Source: Bacteroidales bacterium
GTDB lineage: Bacteria; Bacteroidota; Bacteroidia; Bacteroidales; F082
Assembly: GCA_015488735.1 (NCBI GenBank)
Contig: WFNG01000087.1
Coordinates: 1-41,805, forward strand
DNA: 41,805 nt
Direction: 5' to 3'
Shown: positions 9,033 to 17,947 of the stretch, in pieces
Numbering within the stretch: position 1 is the stretch's first letter
Layout of the letters: every line of letters begins with the position of its first letter
The notes under the pieces: generated by a model
What the model saw: only the letters and a program-made list of their open reading frames with translations
Database searches by the model: none
Told to the model about the DNA's origin: nothing
Position numbers and translations under genes: made by a program

Positions 9033-9040
9033 CAAATATA
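9033..9040 (-). promoter_or_regulatory. Candidate -7 promoter element for the NhaC gene
   Basis: On the minus strand this reads TATATTTG, an exact match to the Bacteroidota TAnnTTTG element. It lies about 130 bases upstream of the NhaC start. No matching -33 TTTG was found at the usual spacing, so support is modest. Confidence 0.3.
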
Positions 9041-9179
9041 TTTATCTTTCCCAAAGGATGCCTTATTTTTCCTGTTAATTTTTTGGTATATTATCTCAAA
9101 AATGTTAAAATGCTAAAAAGAATAATTGAATTTTCCATAAACGACTATTTTTACTAAATCATTCAATAAAATAACAACA

Positions 9180-10670
9180 ATGCGAAAAATTTTACTTTCC
9201 TTCCTCATGATTTTTTGGGTCATTTCCGTTTTTTCCCAGCGGCATTTGGAACGACGGCACCATATTGTAAATAAAGTGCTTAAGGAGATTGTTCAGGATA
9301 ATGATTTTAAACCGGCAGGCTTTGGCTTCTTTGCCATCGACAGCAAGACCGGACAGGTGGTTGCACAATATCATCCTGACAAAGCGCTGCGGCCTGCTTC
9401 TAACCAAAAACTTATTTCCACCGCCACGGCCCTTGACCTTTACGGCCCTGATTATAAATTTGAAACCAAACTGGAATATACCGGTAAGATTGATACGGTA
9501 ACCCATATTTTACATGGAAACATCATTATAAAAGGAGGCGGAGACCCTACCCTGGGCTCAAAATATTTTGATGAAACAAAAGACCACCAGTTTCTGAAGC
9601 AATGGATTCATGCGGTTAAGAGTCTGGGTATTGATTCCGTTGCCGGTGCAGTAATAGCTGATGCCCGTATTTACAGTTGGGATATTGTTCCTGTGTCCTG
9701 GTCGTGGACAAATATGGGCGATTATTATGGGGCCGGAGCCTGCGGGCTCTCTGTTTTTGACAATTATTACACAATTTATTTTAACAGCGACAGTGTAATA
9801 GGAGACACTGCTCAGATTGTAAAAGTTGTTCCGGTGGTTCCCAATCTGGTTTTTAATAATGGCGTGGTTGCGGATACTGTTTCCGATGACGAAAGTAATA
9901 TTATGGGGGCTCCTTATTGTAACATGCGTTATTTGCGGGGGAATATTCCATTAAAAAAAACTAATTTTAAGGTGAAAGGCTCATTGCCCGACCCGGCTTA
10001 TTTTGCAGCTTTTGAAGTTGAAAAATCCCTTCAGGACAATGGCATCCGGTTTGGAGAAAAGCCGACCACCATGCGGTTGCTCAAACTTGAAGGTAAGTAT
10101 CCCGTTGGTGTGCCAAGGGTACTCACCATCACTTATTCGCCCCCGCTTTCGGAAATTATTACACAAACCAATGTGCATAGTGTTAATTTGTTTGCCGAAC
10201 ATTTGTTGGACCAGTGCGGCTTGAAACTCATCGGTCGGGCACAAACAGGGCTTGATGCCAAAGCGGTTATGGATTTTTGGGAAGAAAAGGGCATGGACAT
10301 TCAGGGTATGGCACTTACCGATGGGAGTGGCTTGTCGCAATACAATGCTGTTACACCCCGGCAAATGGTCTTTTTGCTAAATTACATGAAACACAACAGT
10401 CCCTACTTTGATATTTATTATCATTCGTTGCCGATAGCTGGTCAGGATGGAACCGTGGAAGGAATGTTTAAGGGGAGTGCCGCGGAAGGAAACCTGAGAG
10501 TAAAAAGCGGAACAATTGACCGTGTAAAAGCTTATACAGGATATGTTACTTCCCGGTCGGGAAGAGAAATTGTTTTCTCTATGATTGTGAATAATTTCAG
10601 CTGTAAATCAAAAGTGGCAAGGGCCAAACTGGAAAAGTTAATGGTGGCTTTGGCAGAGCTGAAGAAGTAA
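9180..10670 (+). CDS. dacB: D-alanyl-D-alanine carboxypeptidase/endopeptidase, PBP4 (S13) family
   Basis: The 496-residue protein has a signal peptide (1-20, ending SVFSQ). It carries the three penicillin-binding motifs in order: SNQK with S74 and K77, SVN at 334-336, and KSG at 442-444. The long insert between motifs one and two is the hallmark of PBP4/DacB. It hydrolyses the terminal D-Ala-D-Ala bond and D-Ala-mDAP cross-links in the periplasm, giving tetrapeptides and opening cross-bridges. DGSGLS at 381-386 is also typical. A near-consensus -7 element TATTTTTA lies at 9146-9153 and a small terminator follows the gene. It stands beside genes that could process its products (LD-carboxypeptidase at 10784, NlpC/P60 at 17948), although it is on the opposite strand from them. 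Confidence 0.9.
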   Translation: MRKILLSFLMIFWVISVFSQRHLERRHHIVNKVLKEIVQDNDFKPAGFGFFAIDSKTGQVVAQYHPDKALRPASNQKLISTATALDLYGPDYKFETKLEYTGKIDTVTHILHGNIIIKGGGDPTLGSKYFDETKDHQFLKQWIHAVKSLGIDSVAGAVIADARIYSWDIVPVSWSWTNMGDYYGAGACGLSVFDNYYTIYFNSDSVIGDTAQIVKVVPVVPNLVFNNGVVADTVSDDESNIMGAPYCNMRYLRGNIPLKKTNFKVKGSLPDPAYFAAFEVEKSLQDNGIRFGEKPTTMRLLKLEGKYPVGVPRVLTITYSPPLSEIITQTNVHSVNLFAEHLLDQCGLKLIGRAQTGLDAKAVMDFWEEKGMDIQGMALTDGSGLSQYNAVTPRQMVFLLNYMKHNSPYFDIYYHSLPIAGQDGTVEGMFKGSAAEGNLRVKSGTIDRVKAYTGYVTSRSGREIVFSMIVNNFSCKSKVARAKLEKLMVALAELKK

Positions 10671-10726
10671 CCGAAAGAAAAAATAAATGATTTTGTTCGG
10701 GTTTGCATTTCGCAATATAATGGGGA

Positions 10727-10750
10727 AAAGGATTTTTAATCCTTTATTTT
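10727..10750 (+). terminator. Intrinsic terminator after dacB
   Basis: AAAGGATT (10727-10734), a 3-base loop and AATCCTTT (10738-10745) form a perfect 8-bp hairpin followed by ATTTT. It sits 57 bases past the dacB stop, between dacB and the convergent LD-carboxypeptidase gene. Confidence 0.55.
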
Positions 10751-10783
10751 ACATCAAAAAGAACAGAAAGTAATTTTTTGTTT

Positions 10784-11839
10784 TCAGCTAACAGCTTCAT
10801 TCATCAGTTTTAATGTTCTTTTTGTTGCATTAAATTTTGCATTTATTCCTATTGGAAGTGTCATTTTTGTTTTAATATGGCCGAAGGGAAATCCGTATGC
10901 CACAGGGATTTTGAGGGGTATAAGAATATCCGATATGGCTTGTTTTAATGTTAACGTAGGTTTGTCGTTGATGTTACATTTATAAAAAACACCAAGAACA
11001 ATTCCGTTGGCTTTTCTAATGTTTGTGGCCTGAACAAGCTGTGTCAGCATACGGTCAACACGATAAGTTTTTTCTTCTATTTCTTCGAGGAAGACAATTT
11101 TGTTTTCAAAATCGGTTTCGAATTTGCTGCCTGCCATTGAAGCCAGAACGCTCAGGTTTCCACCAATAAGTTCACCTTCCGCTGACCCTTCTGTGATGGT
11201 GTAAAAGTCAAATTCAGGATTATCACTTGTGTTTTCCTCTCGCAGGTAAGGATATTTATACCGTTTTCGCGGGTTTACTAAAACACGATTAAATGACTTC
11301 AGGGTATAATCGTTAAAATCAGAAATGCCCAATGGGCCATGAAAACATACCAATCCTGTTCTTTCATAAATAGATGTTAGCAAAGCGGTGATATCGCTGT
11401 AGCCAATAAAAATCTTCGGATTTTTTTGGATTTGGTCATAATCCAGTAAGTCAAGAATTCTGATAGAGCCGTATCCGCCTCTTACACACATAATGGCATC
11501 CACGTCTTTGTTGTTAAACAGGTGCATTAATTCGGCTGCCCGCTCTTCATCAGTTCCGGCAAAGTAGCCATATTCCGACAGTACCGATGGCTTGTAATAG
11601 GTTTGATAACCCAGCCCTTCCAATGTTGCAATAGCATTGTTCAACTGCTCTTCGGATATGGGGCTTCCCGGAGTTGCCAGTCCAATTACATCTCCTTTCT
11701 CCAGCCGCCTGGGGAGAATATTTTTTGGTTTAGGTTTTACGCTTATCAGGTTTTCCTGGGCCAACACTTTCAGGTTTGGCAGGGTAACAAGCGCACCCAT
11801 GGCTGCCATGTTTTTCAGGAAAGTTCTTCTGTTAGACAT
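10784..11839 (-). CDS. ldcA: Exported LD-carboxypeptidase (S66/LdcA family) with Tat-like leader
   Basis: The protein (351 residues) matches serine peptidase family S66, which removes D-Ala from the tetrapeptide L-Ala-D-Glu-mDAP-D-Ala. The triad is visible: S125 in RGGYGS, a glutamate at 252/253 in FLEEIEEKTYRVDRML, and H321 in GFPFGH followed by LPIG. ATPGSP at 55-60 and GYSDITALL at 146-154 are family signatures. Unlike cytoplasmic E. coli LdcA it begins with NRRTFLKN and a hydrophobic stretch to about residue 28, a good twin-arginine leader. It should therefore act in the periplasm. It is last in the minus-strand cluster, separated from susD by a strong hairpin, so it may have its own promoter or be expressed by read-through. 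Confidence 0.88.
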   Translation of the reverse strand: MSNRRTFLKNMAAMGALVTLPNLKVLAQENLISVKPKPKNILPRRLEKGDVIGLATPGSPISEEQLNNAIATLEGLGYQTYYKPSVLSEYGYFAGTDEERAAELMHLFNNKDVDAIMCVRGGYGSIRILDLLDYDQIQKNPKIFIGYSDITALLTSIYERTGLVCFHGPLGISDFNDYTLKSFNRVLVNPRKRYKYPYLREENTSDNPEFDFYTITEGSAEGELIGGNLSVLASMAGSKFETDFENKIVFLEEIEEKTYRVDRMLTQLVQATNIRKANGIVLGVFYKCNINDKPTLTLKQAISDILIPLKIPVAYGFPFGHIKTKMTLPIGINAKFNATKRTLKLMNEAVS

Positions 11840-11883
11840 TTTTTGGGGGATTTATTTTATTCAAAACAGGTATTTTCAAATAA

Positions 11884-11938
11884 AAAAGAAAGAATGGGCG
11901 AGGTTGTGTTTCAGAACCCTGCTGCCATTCTTTCTTTT
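11884..11938 (-). terminator. Strong, probably bidirectional terminator between susD and ldcA
   Basis: A perfect 14-bp stem pairs 11884-11897 with 11925-11938 around a 27-base loop, which can itself pair partly (GGTT 11902-11905 with AACC 11915-11918). On the minus strand the stem runs into CTTTTTTATTTG. On the plus strand it runs into TTTTGTTTTTATT. It lies 33 bases past the susD stop and 44 bases before the ldcA start, so it could end or attenuate the susCD transcript. Confidence 0.75.
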
Positions 11939-11971
11939 GTTTTTATTACTCTTTAGTTGATAAAAAGTTTA

Positions 11972-13465
11972 TTACTGCTGCCACCAAACGGGAACAACGG
12001 GTGACTTTTTATTGTCATTGACATTGACCGGATTTCTTAATTCTTCTGTAGAAGGATATTGCGCCCGGACGAGCCATTTACCAGGAAATTCACCATCTGC
12101 GTTATCAGCCGGTAAAGCCAGGTCTTTAAAAACATTAGTCGAGTAGTTGTATCTTCTCAAATCGACATAAGTTTCGGGATTTAAGAAATCAGCAATATAC
12201 TTTTCTTTCATAATGTTTTGTAGTTTCAGATTTGCAGCACCCATTCCCACGGAGGGATCGGCAACATAATTAGCCGAGGCTGTTGAAGAAACACCCAGCT
12301 TAGACATGTTTGCTTCAATTCCGGCAAGGTAAGCGCTGTAACCATCGGCAGAGGTTCCCATACTTGTTGTTGTTCCGCCATTGGCCAGAAATGCTGCTTC
12401 TGCTTTGATAAACATTGCTTCTGCATAAGAAATGACAACAATGGGAGAGGCCTGGTTTGTATAATAACCATTTTCACGAAAGTCAGTATTTGCTTTTGTT
12501 CCATCTCCGGAAAGTCCCTGACCGCCACTAACATAACCCTTGTAGTTGTTGCTTCCATCATCTGTTTCTGCATAAATTGGCAGACGTGGATCCATGGTTA
12601 CAACACCTCCTGTAAAAGGATAAGATTTACCGTCCATATAGCTTACCAGACGATCACAGATTACATCATGCGAGTTTCCGGTATGTTTTGCCAGTACTTC
12701 ACGGGAATACCAGGGATTAATTTGCTTTTCTGTAAAAGGCATCTGGAAGTCATCTTTGTTGGAAGTGTAGCCTTTTGCAATAGCTGTCAAAGCTGTATTT
12801 GCTGCTTTTACAGCACCATCTCTGTTTATCAGGTGCAATGCATATCTGGCTTTCAGAGTGTATGCCGTTCTAAGCCATTTACTTTCATCGCCCCGATAAA
12901 TCAAATCGGATTTTGACGTAGGCTTAAAGCCTGAATTGTCAGGCCCTTCCAGTTCAGCAATGGCACTATTCAACAAACTAAAAATTGTTTGGTAGATAGC
13001 TTCCTGAGTTTCAAATTTTGGCGAAAGGTTATTTCCGCCCTTTGCTGCTTCTGCATAGGGGATATTTTCATAGCTGTCTGTTGCTATTCCCAGATTCATA
13101 GCAATCAGAATTTGTGCAATACCATCAAAATGCGGTGCATTCAGGGCTTTGGCTTTATCTCTGATTACCAGAAGATTGGGTAAGGCATACAAATAGAAAT
13201 TACTCCATGTTCCTGATACAGAGGTTGCACCTGCTGCTCCGCCACCCTGAATTACAAAATTCTGCGCATAATTTCCGAAGGTTCTTTCAGCATTGTACTG
13301 TGCAAATACAGTGTGATAAATCACAGGGCCTAATAAGTCATTCATACTCAACTGACTTGCATCCACAGAGCCGGTAGGTGTGTTCACGTTAAAAAAGTCT
13401 TTGCCACAACCTGATATAAAGGTTATGAGCAAGACGACAGCGATTGTTTTTAGTATATTTTTCAT
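11972..13465 (-). CDS. SusD/RagB-type outer-membrane lipoprotein
   Basis: This 497-residue protein begins with a lipoprotein signal peptide whose lipobox ends FISGC (C20). The helical TPR-like body includes the segment NYAQNFVIQG and a C-terminal region (YVDLRRYN, LPADNADGEFPG, VPVWWQQ) typical of the SusD-like group found with many SusC partners. SusD proteins form the hinged lid on SusC and bind the ligand at the cell surface. The gene follows susC after 12 bases, so the two are translated from one message. The neighbouring genes are all peptidoglycan-peptide enzymes and none encodes a polysaccharide hydrolase, so the ligand is inferred to be a muropeptide or stem peptide. Ligand specificity cannot be read from the sequence. 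Confidence 0.9.
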   Translation of the reverse strand: MKNILKTIAVVLLITFISGCGKDFFNVNTPTGSVDASQLSMNDLLGPVIYHTVFAQYNAERTFGNYAQNFVIQGGGAAGATSVSGTWSNFYLYALPNLLVIRDKAKALNAPHFDGIAQILIAMNLGIATDSYENIPYAEAAKGGNNLSPKFETQEAIYQTIFSLLNSAIAELEGPDNSGFKPTSKSDLIYRGDESKWLRTAYTLKARYALHLINRDGAVKAANTALTAIAKGYTSNKDDFQMPFTEKQINPWYSREVLAKHTGNSHDVICDRLVSYMDGKSYPFTGGVVTMDPRLPIYAETDDGSNNYKGYVSGGQGLSGDGTKANTDFRENGYYTNQASPIVVISYAEAMFIKAEAAFLANGGTTTSMGTSADGYSAYLAGIEANMSKLGVSSTASANYVADPSVGMGAANLKLQNIMKEKYIADFLNPETYVDLRRYNYSTNVFKDLALPADNADGEFPGKWLVRAQYPSTEELRNPVNVNDNKKSPVVPVWWQQ

Positions 13466-13477
13466 GTTTATAGTCTT

Positions 13478-16400
13478 TTAAAATCCAAATTTAATACCAA
13501 AATAATAGCTTTGGCTTAATGGAACTGTTAAACCTGTAAAACCGTATATGTTACTCCCGGCACTAAATTGGTTGCCTTCGGGGTCAAATCCTTTAAATGG
13601 TGTCCAAAGAATGATGTTATGCGCACCGGCAGATACTGTAAGCCGATCCACGTGTTTTAGCTTAAAAGTGTAAGATAAACCAATGTCTCTCAGCTTAACC
13701 CATGAACCATCTTGCAGAAGCACTTCTGAAGCCATGTTGTAGTTGTTGAAGTCTCTGTAATAGCTATTGGCTGTAATCATAAGCGGGATAGTGTTTTTTA
13801 CATAACCGCCTTTACCGTCATCCATCATACCACTCAAAACACGTTCTTTATCGCGGAATTGTGTTTCTAACAAGTTACCGTTTCTCAGCGCATTACGGAA
13901 ACCTCTGTCATAAAGATCTCCACCTTTTTTCCATTCTATCAGGAAATTAAAGGTAAGTCTTTTCCATGAGAAATTGCTGCCAAGCGACAGTACAAAGTCA
14001 GGAAAGGCGTTGCCTACCTTGACCATTTGGTTTCCACCGGTATAATAATAACCTTTATTTTTTGAACCGGTAACTACCCATTTTCCTGATGAATTTACGT
14101 AGCGCTGACCATTTGGTGCTGTTTGAAATACCCAGCCATACAGGGAGCCCAGAGCATCGCCTACTTTGGCTTTTGCCGTTATTCTGTCTCCGAAGAAAAC
14201 AATTTCTGTCAGGTCTTTGGGCAAGGAAACAACTTTTCCGCGCATTTTTGACCAGTTTACAAATAATTCCCAGCGTATTTTGCCGGTCTTGATAATGTCT
14301 CCGCTTACCATCAATTCCTGTCCCCAGGTTTTATAACTTCCGGCATTACGGGTAATCGTTGCCAATCCTGTGGAGTATGGAGTTCCAACTCCAAAAATCT
14401 GATCTTTTACATTGGTAGTATAATAAGTATAGTCTATACGCAAACGATGCTTAAAGAAATGTAAATTAACACCTGTTTCAAAACTATTGTCTTTTTCAGA
14501 TCTGAGATTTGGGTCGCCAAGGGCAACACTAGACCGGTAGCCACCTACTCCGTTAAAGGGAAAATTAGGTTCAGGGATGAAATAATGCCCGGCTTTACCA
14601 AAACGAGGGCCTTTCCCAACCTGCGCCCAGGATAACCTGATCTTTCCATAGGATAAAACATCGCTATGCTTAAAGAAATCCTCAGAAAATATGTAAGATG
14701 CGCTTACTGATGGATACGGGAATGATCTTGTGGCTTTGGGCAGGGTTGAAATCCAGTCATTCCTTAGGGTTGCTGCTAAATAGAGTTTACGTTTAAAGCT
14801 AAGATTTAGCTCGCCAAAAACACCTACGCTTCTCATTCTGATAAGACTTTTACCGGCAAAAGTATTCAGGGTGTTACTTAAATCATTGATTCCGGGAATA
14901 TTTAAATCTTCACCTCTGATGTAAGCATAATCTCTTCTGAGATCCGAAACCTGGTTGCCAACGATTAAACTGGAATGGAAATCTTTGGTCCAGTCGTGGC
15001 TAAAAGTTACCAAAAGATTTGATTCAAGGGCGGTGAAATTAATGTTTTCATCAACAATAAATCCATGCACGTGGGTTCCAACATCTAAATCGGGAGGGAC
15101 AAAACGGTTACGTCTTTCTGCATAATTATCAATTTGAGCGGCATAGGTTACATTCATCCATTTCAAAGGATTCCAGTTTATTGTCATATGGCCTATCCAC
15201 CGGTCCAGATAATCTTTCAGGTTACTTTTTTCCAGAAAGTAACGGGGGTTGTCGATAATACCGTTGGTATAATTTTTCTGGGTTCCATCAGGATATTCAT
15301 AATCGTTGATGGGGAAAGTGGATGACCAGTAAGACAGGGAACTAAATACGGATTTGTCACCTCCGTTTGCTCTTGCACCACCAGATTTTGTATAGGCAAT
15401 GGATGTGGAAATTTTTAAATTTTTTAGTGCCTGATAACTTGTGTTAATACGGAATGTTTTTTTGTCAAAATTCGTATTGGGCAAGATTCCTTTGTCCATA
15501 TTCCAACCGGCAGAGAAAAAATAATTAAATTTTTCACTGGCACCGCTAATATTAAAATTCAATTGGTTGTTCACACCTGTTTGAAACAGCTCATAGGGGC
15601 TGTGGAAGCCATCATGTCTCAGGTCGATGGAATCGCCGTTTGGCATGATAAACCAGTTTGCCGAAAAAGGAACACCCCACGAATAGAAAGCAAAAGAACC
15701 GGGACGCAGATATCCGCCGGGAACATTGGGGTCTATCACTGCTCCGGGAATTTTTGTGGTTCGGTTACCTTCGCGGAAAGTTGTTTGCAACGCGGGTGTT
15801 TTTACAACGTTTCTTATGGTAGTAAAATAGGAAAAGTTAACTTTTGGTTTTCCTTGTTTTCCTTTTTTTGTTGTGATAATAATGGCTCCGTTTGCTGCTC
15901 TTACACCATACAATGCTGTGGCGGCAGCCCCTTTCAAGACGGTAAAGCTTGCTATGTCGTCGGGGTTTATATCGCCTGCCCTGTTGGCATACGAAAACTG
16001 CGATGAACTACCTACCGCATTTGAGCCTGAACTTGGCAAAACATTTCCGGAGAATGTTTCGTTATCTATTGCCAGTCCGTCCACAATAATTAATGGCTGA
16101 TTATTCCGACCAGGGTCAATAGAACTTAGCCCCCTGATTAAAATGTCAACACCTCCTCCGGCTGATCCGGAAGACTGTCTGATTTGTACTCCCGCTACTC
16201 TGCCTTGTAGCGATGTCAAGGCATTGGGTTGGCTTGCCATATTCAGATTTTTGGTTTTAATCTCACTTACAGAATAGCCTAAAGCCCGTGCTTGTTTTTT
16301 AATCCCAAAAGCAGTTACAACAACTTCACCAAGTTTATTTACACTTTCATGAAGGGTAACATTGACTACTGAGCCGGTAACTTTAACTTCTTTTGTGTTA

Positions 16401-16636
16401 AAACCTACAAATGAAAACTCCAGTGTACTTCCCTGGGAAGCGTGGATCTTGTATTTTCCATTTAAGTCGGTTGTGGTTCCAATGTTGGTTCCTTTTATGC
16501 GAATATTTACTCCCGGCAATCCGGCTCCGGATGCATCCTTTACTACGCCGGTAATTAGTGGCGCTTGCGCAAATGACAATTGCGTGGCAGTAATAAATAC
16601 CATTAAAAGAAATAAGAACCTGTACATTTTTTTCAT
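13478..16636 (-). CDS. SusC/RagA-type TonB-dependent outer-membrane transporter
   Basis: A 1052-residue protein with a signal peptide (1-23) and a carboxypeptidase-regulatory-like domain at about 28-95. A TonB-box-like EVVVTAFG follows at 104-111, then the plug from ~130 with LQGRVAGVQIRQ and LIIVDGLAID, and a long beta-barrel ending in an aromatic strand (YYFGIKFGF). It imports large ligands into the periplasm using the proton motive force through TonB-ExbB-ExbD. An ExbB/ExbD operon is present at 29636-31927. There is no N-terminal STN signalling domain and no neighbouring ECF sigma/anti-sigma pair, so it is not a self-regulating transducer. The 158-base gap upstream separates it from the epimerase gene and may hold its own promoter. 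Confidence 0.95.
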   Translation of the reverse strand: MKKMYRFLFLLMVFITATQLSFAQAPLITGVVKDASGAGLPGVNIRIKGTNIGTTTDLNGKYKIHASQGSTLEFSFVGFNTKEVKVTGSVVNVTLHESVNKLGEVVVTAFGIKKQARALGYSVSEIKTKNLNMASQPNALTSLQGRVAGVQIRQSSGSAGGGVDILIRGLSSIDPGRNNQPLIIVDGLAIDNETFSGNVLPSSGSNAVGSSSQFSYANRAGDINPDDIASFTVLKGAAATALYGVRAANGAIIITTKKGKQGKPKVNFSYFTTIRNVVKTPALQTTFREGNRTTKIPGAVIDPNVPGGYLRPGSFAFYSWGVPFSANWFIMPNGDSIDLRHDGFHSPYELFQTGVNNQLNFNISGASEKFNYFFSAGWNMDKGILPNTNFDKKTFRINTSYQALKNLKISTSIAYTKSGGARANGGDKSVFSSLSYWSSTFPINDYEYPDGTQKNYTNGIIDNPRYFLEKSNLKDYLDRWIGHMTINWNPLKWMNVTYAAQIDNYAERRNRFVPPDLDVGTHVHGFIVDENINFTALESNLLVTFSHDWTKDFHSSLIVGNQVSDLRRDYAYIRGEDLNIPGINDLSNTLNTFAGKSLIRMRSVGVFGELNLSFKRKLYLAATLRNDWISTLPKATRSFPYPSVSASYIFSEDFFKHSDVLSYGKIRLSWAQVGKGPRFGKAGHYFIPEPNFPFNGVGGYRSSVALGDPNLRSEKDNSFETGVNLHFFKHRLRIDYTYYTTNVKDQIFGVGTPYSTGLATITRNAGSYKTWGQELMVSGDIIKTGKIRWELFVNWSKMRGKVVSLPKDLTEIVFFGDRITAKAKVGDALGSLYGWVFQTAPNGQRYVNSSGKWVVTGSKNKGYYYTGGNQMVKVGNAFPDFVLSLGSNFSWKRLTFNFLIEWKKGGDLYDRGFRNALRNGNLLETQFRDKERVLSGMMDDGKGGYVKNTIPLMITANSYYRDFNNYNMASEVLLQDGSWVKLRDIGLSYTFKLKHVDRLTVSAGAHNIILWTPFKGFDPEGNQFSAGSNIYGFTGLTVPLSQSYYFGIKFGF

Positions 16637-16767
16637 AAGCTTATAAATTTTAATTAATAATAACAGTGAATGGTTGTAATATACATATAATAAGTTAACA
16701 TGTTTTAAGTTTTATTAATGATTTTTAACACATATTTATCTAAGTCATATATTTCCTCTGGTTTTAC

Positions 16768-16776
16768 CAAAGGATA
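16768..16776 (-). promoter_or_regulatory. Weak candidate promoter upstream of susC
   Basis: In the AT-rich 158-base gap between the epimerase stop and susC, the minus strand reads TATCCTTTG. This is the TAnnTTTG element with one extra spacer base, about 131 bases before the susC start. The rest of the gap holds no other signal I can support. Confidence 0.25.
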
Positions 16777-16794
16777 AATTTATTTTTATAAAAG

Positions 16795-17946
16795 TTATAC
16801 TTTTTTTACGCCTATACCCGGCCAGTCATTCAGGGTTACTTTTCCATTAATGACTTTCATGCCGGTGAAAGGATCGTTTTTTATGAGCAGGTTTCCATCC
16901 AGGTCTGCCCAGTCAACAAGCGGCGACAGTTGTGCAATGGCCGAAACGCCACACGATGTTTCTGTCATACATCCGACCATTACTTTCATGTCCAATGCCC
17001 TGGCCACCGTAATCATTTTTTGTGCTTCGAAAAGTCCTGTACTTTTCATCAGTTTAATGTTGATACCAGAGTAAACGCCTTTTATTTTATCTACAATGTC
17101 GGGCAGTCTTTGAAACGCTTCGTCTGCCATGGTGGGTAGCGGGCTGTATTCTGTGAGCCAGGCCATATCGTCAACCTGGCCTTTGGGCATGGGCTGTTCC
17201 ACAAACACCACGCCTTTCTCTTTCAGCCAGTAAATCATATCCAGTGCTTTGTTTTTGTCTTTCCAACCCTGATTTACATCAACATACAACGGCATGTTTG
17301 TAACCGATCTTACTGCATTAATCATCTCCTGGTCGTTGCCGCGCCCCAGTTTAACTTTTAACACCTTTAGGTGTTCTTTCATTTTTATGGCTTCTTCTGT
17401 TTTGGCACGAACGACATCCGGTTTGTCAATACCGATGGTAAAATCGGTATCGGGTGTTTTTTGGGGATCCAGTCCCCACAGCTTGTAAAGTGGTTGATTA
17501 ACCATTTTCCCGAGTAAATCATGCAGGGCGATATCAATAGATGCTTTTGCAGCAGGATTTCCTTCGGCGATGGAATCCACATAAGTTAAAATGTCATCTA
17601 CGCGGAAAGGATCGGGGAATTGCTCCAGGTTTACTTTTTTGAGAAACCGGGTTGCACTGGCGATGGATTCTCCAAGATAGGGAGGCATGGATGCTTCGCC
17701 ATATCCTGTTAAGCCTTCATAATCTATTTGTGTGAGGACATCGGGGGTTGAGTTTCGCGAATATTCAGCTACCGTAAAGGTATGCTGCATTTGTAAGGGG
17801 TAAGGTTTAAAAGTAAGTTTCATTTTGCTGCTTCCGCCAGATTTAATATAAGCCGGAATAGATTTGCCAACGGACATTTTTGGCAGCATAGCTCCTGCTG
17901 CTGTAATTCCTAAAATTTTTGTAAAATTTCTTCTGTTTAAAAGCAT
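16795..17946 (-). CDS. Dipeptide epimerase with Tat-like leader, probably periplasmic
   Basis: Second enolase-superfamily epimerase of the window (383 residues). The catalytic pattern is complete: KVK at 197-199, D223 in DVNQGW, E250 in EQP, D275 in ADE, K298, and the substrate-binding DLD at 348-350, as in L-Ala-D/L-Glu epimerases. It differs from the copy at 5148 by an N-terminal leader, LNRRNFTKILGITAAGAML. The twin arginines at residues 5-6 and the hydrophobic stretch suggest Tat export of the folded Mg2+ enzyme. The start codon lies one base after the stop of the NlpC/P60 gene (TAG-A-ATG), indicating translational coupling. It would act on the L-Ala-D-Glu released by that peptidase. Export is inferred from sequence only. 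Confidence 0.88.
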   Translation of the reverse strand: MLLNRRNFTKILGITAAGAMLPKMSVGKSIPAYIKSGGSSKMKLTFKPYPLQMQHTFTVAEYSRNSTPDVLTQIDYEGLTGYGEASMPPYLGESIASATRFLKKVNLEQFPDPFRVDDILTYVDSIAEGNPAAKASIDIALHDLLGKMVNQPLYKLWGLDPQKTPDTDFTIGIDKPDVVRAKTEEAIKMKEHLKVLKVKLGRGNDQEMINAVRSVTNMPLYVDVNQGWKDKNKALDMIYWLKEKGVVFVEQPMPKGQVDDMAWLTEYSPLPTMADEAFQRLPDIVDKIKGVYSGINIKLMKSTGLFEAQKMITVARALDMKVMVGCMTETSCGVSAIAQLSPLVDWADLDGNLLIKNDPFTGMKVINGKVTLNDWPGIGVKKV

Positions 17947-17947
17947 T

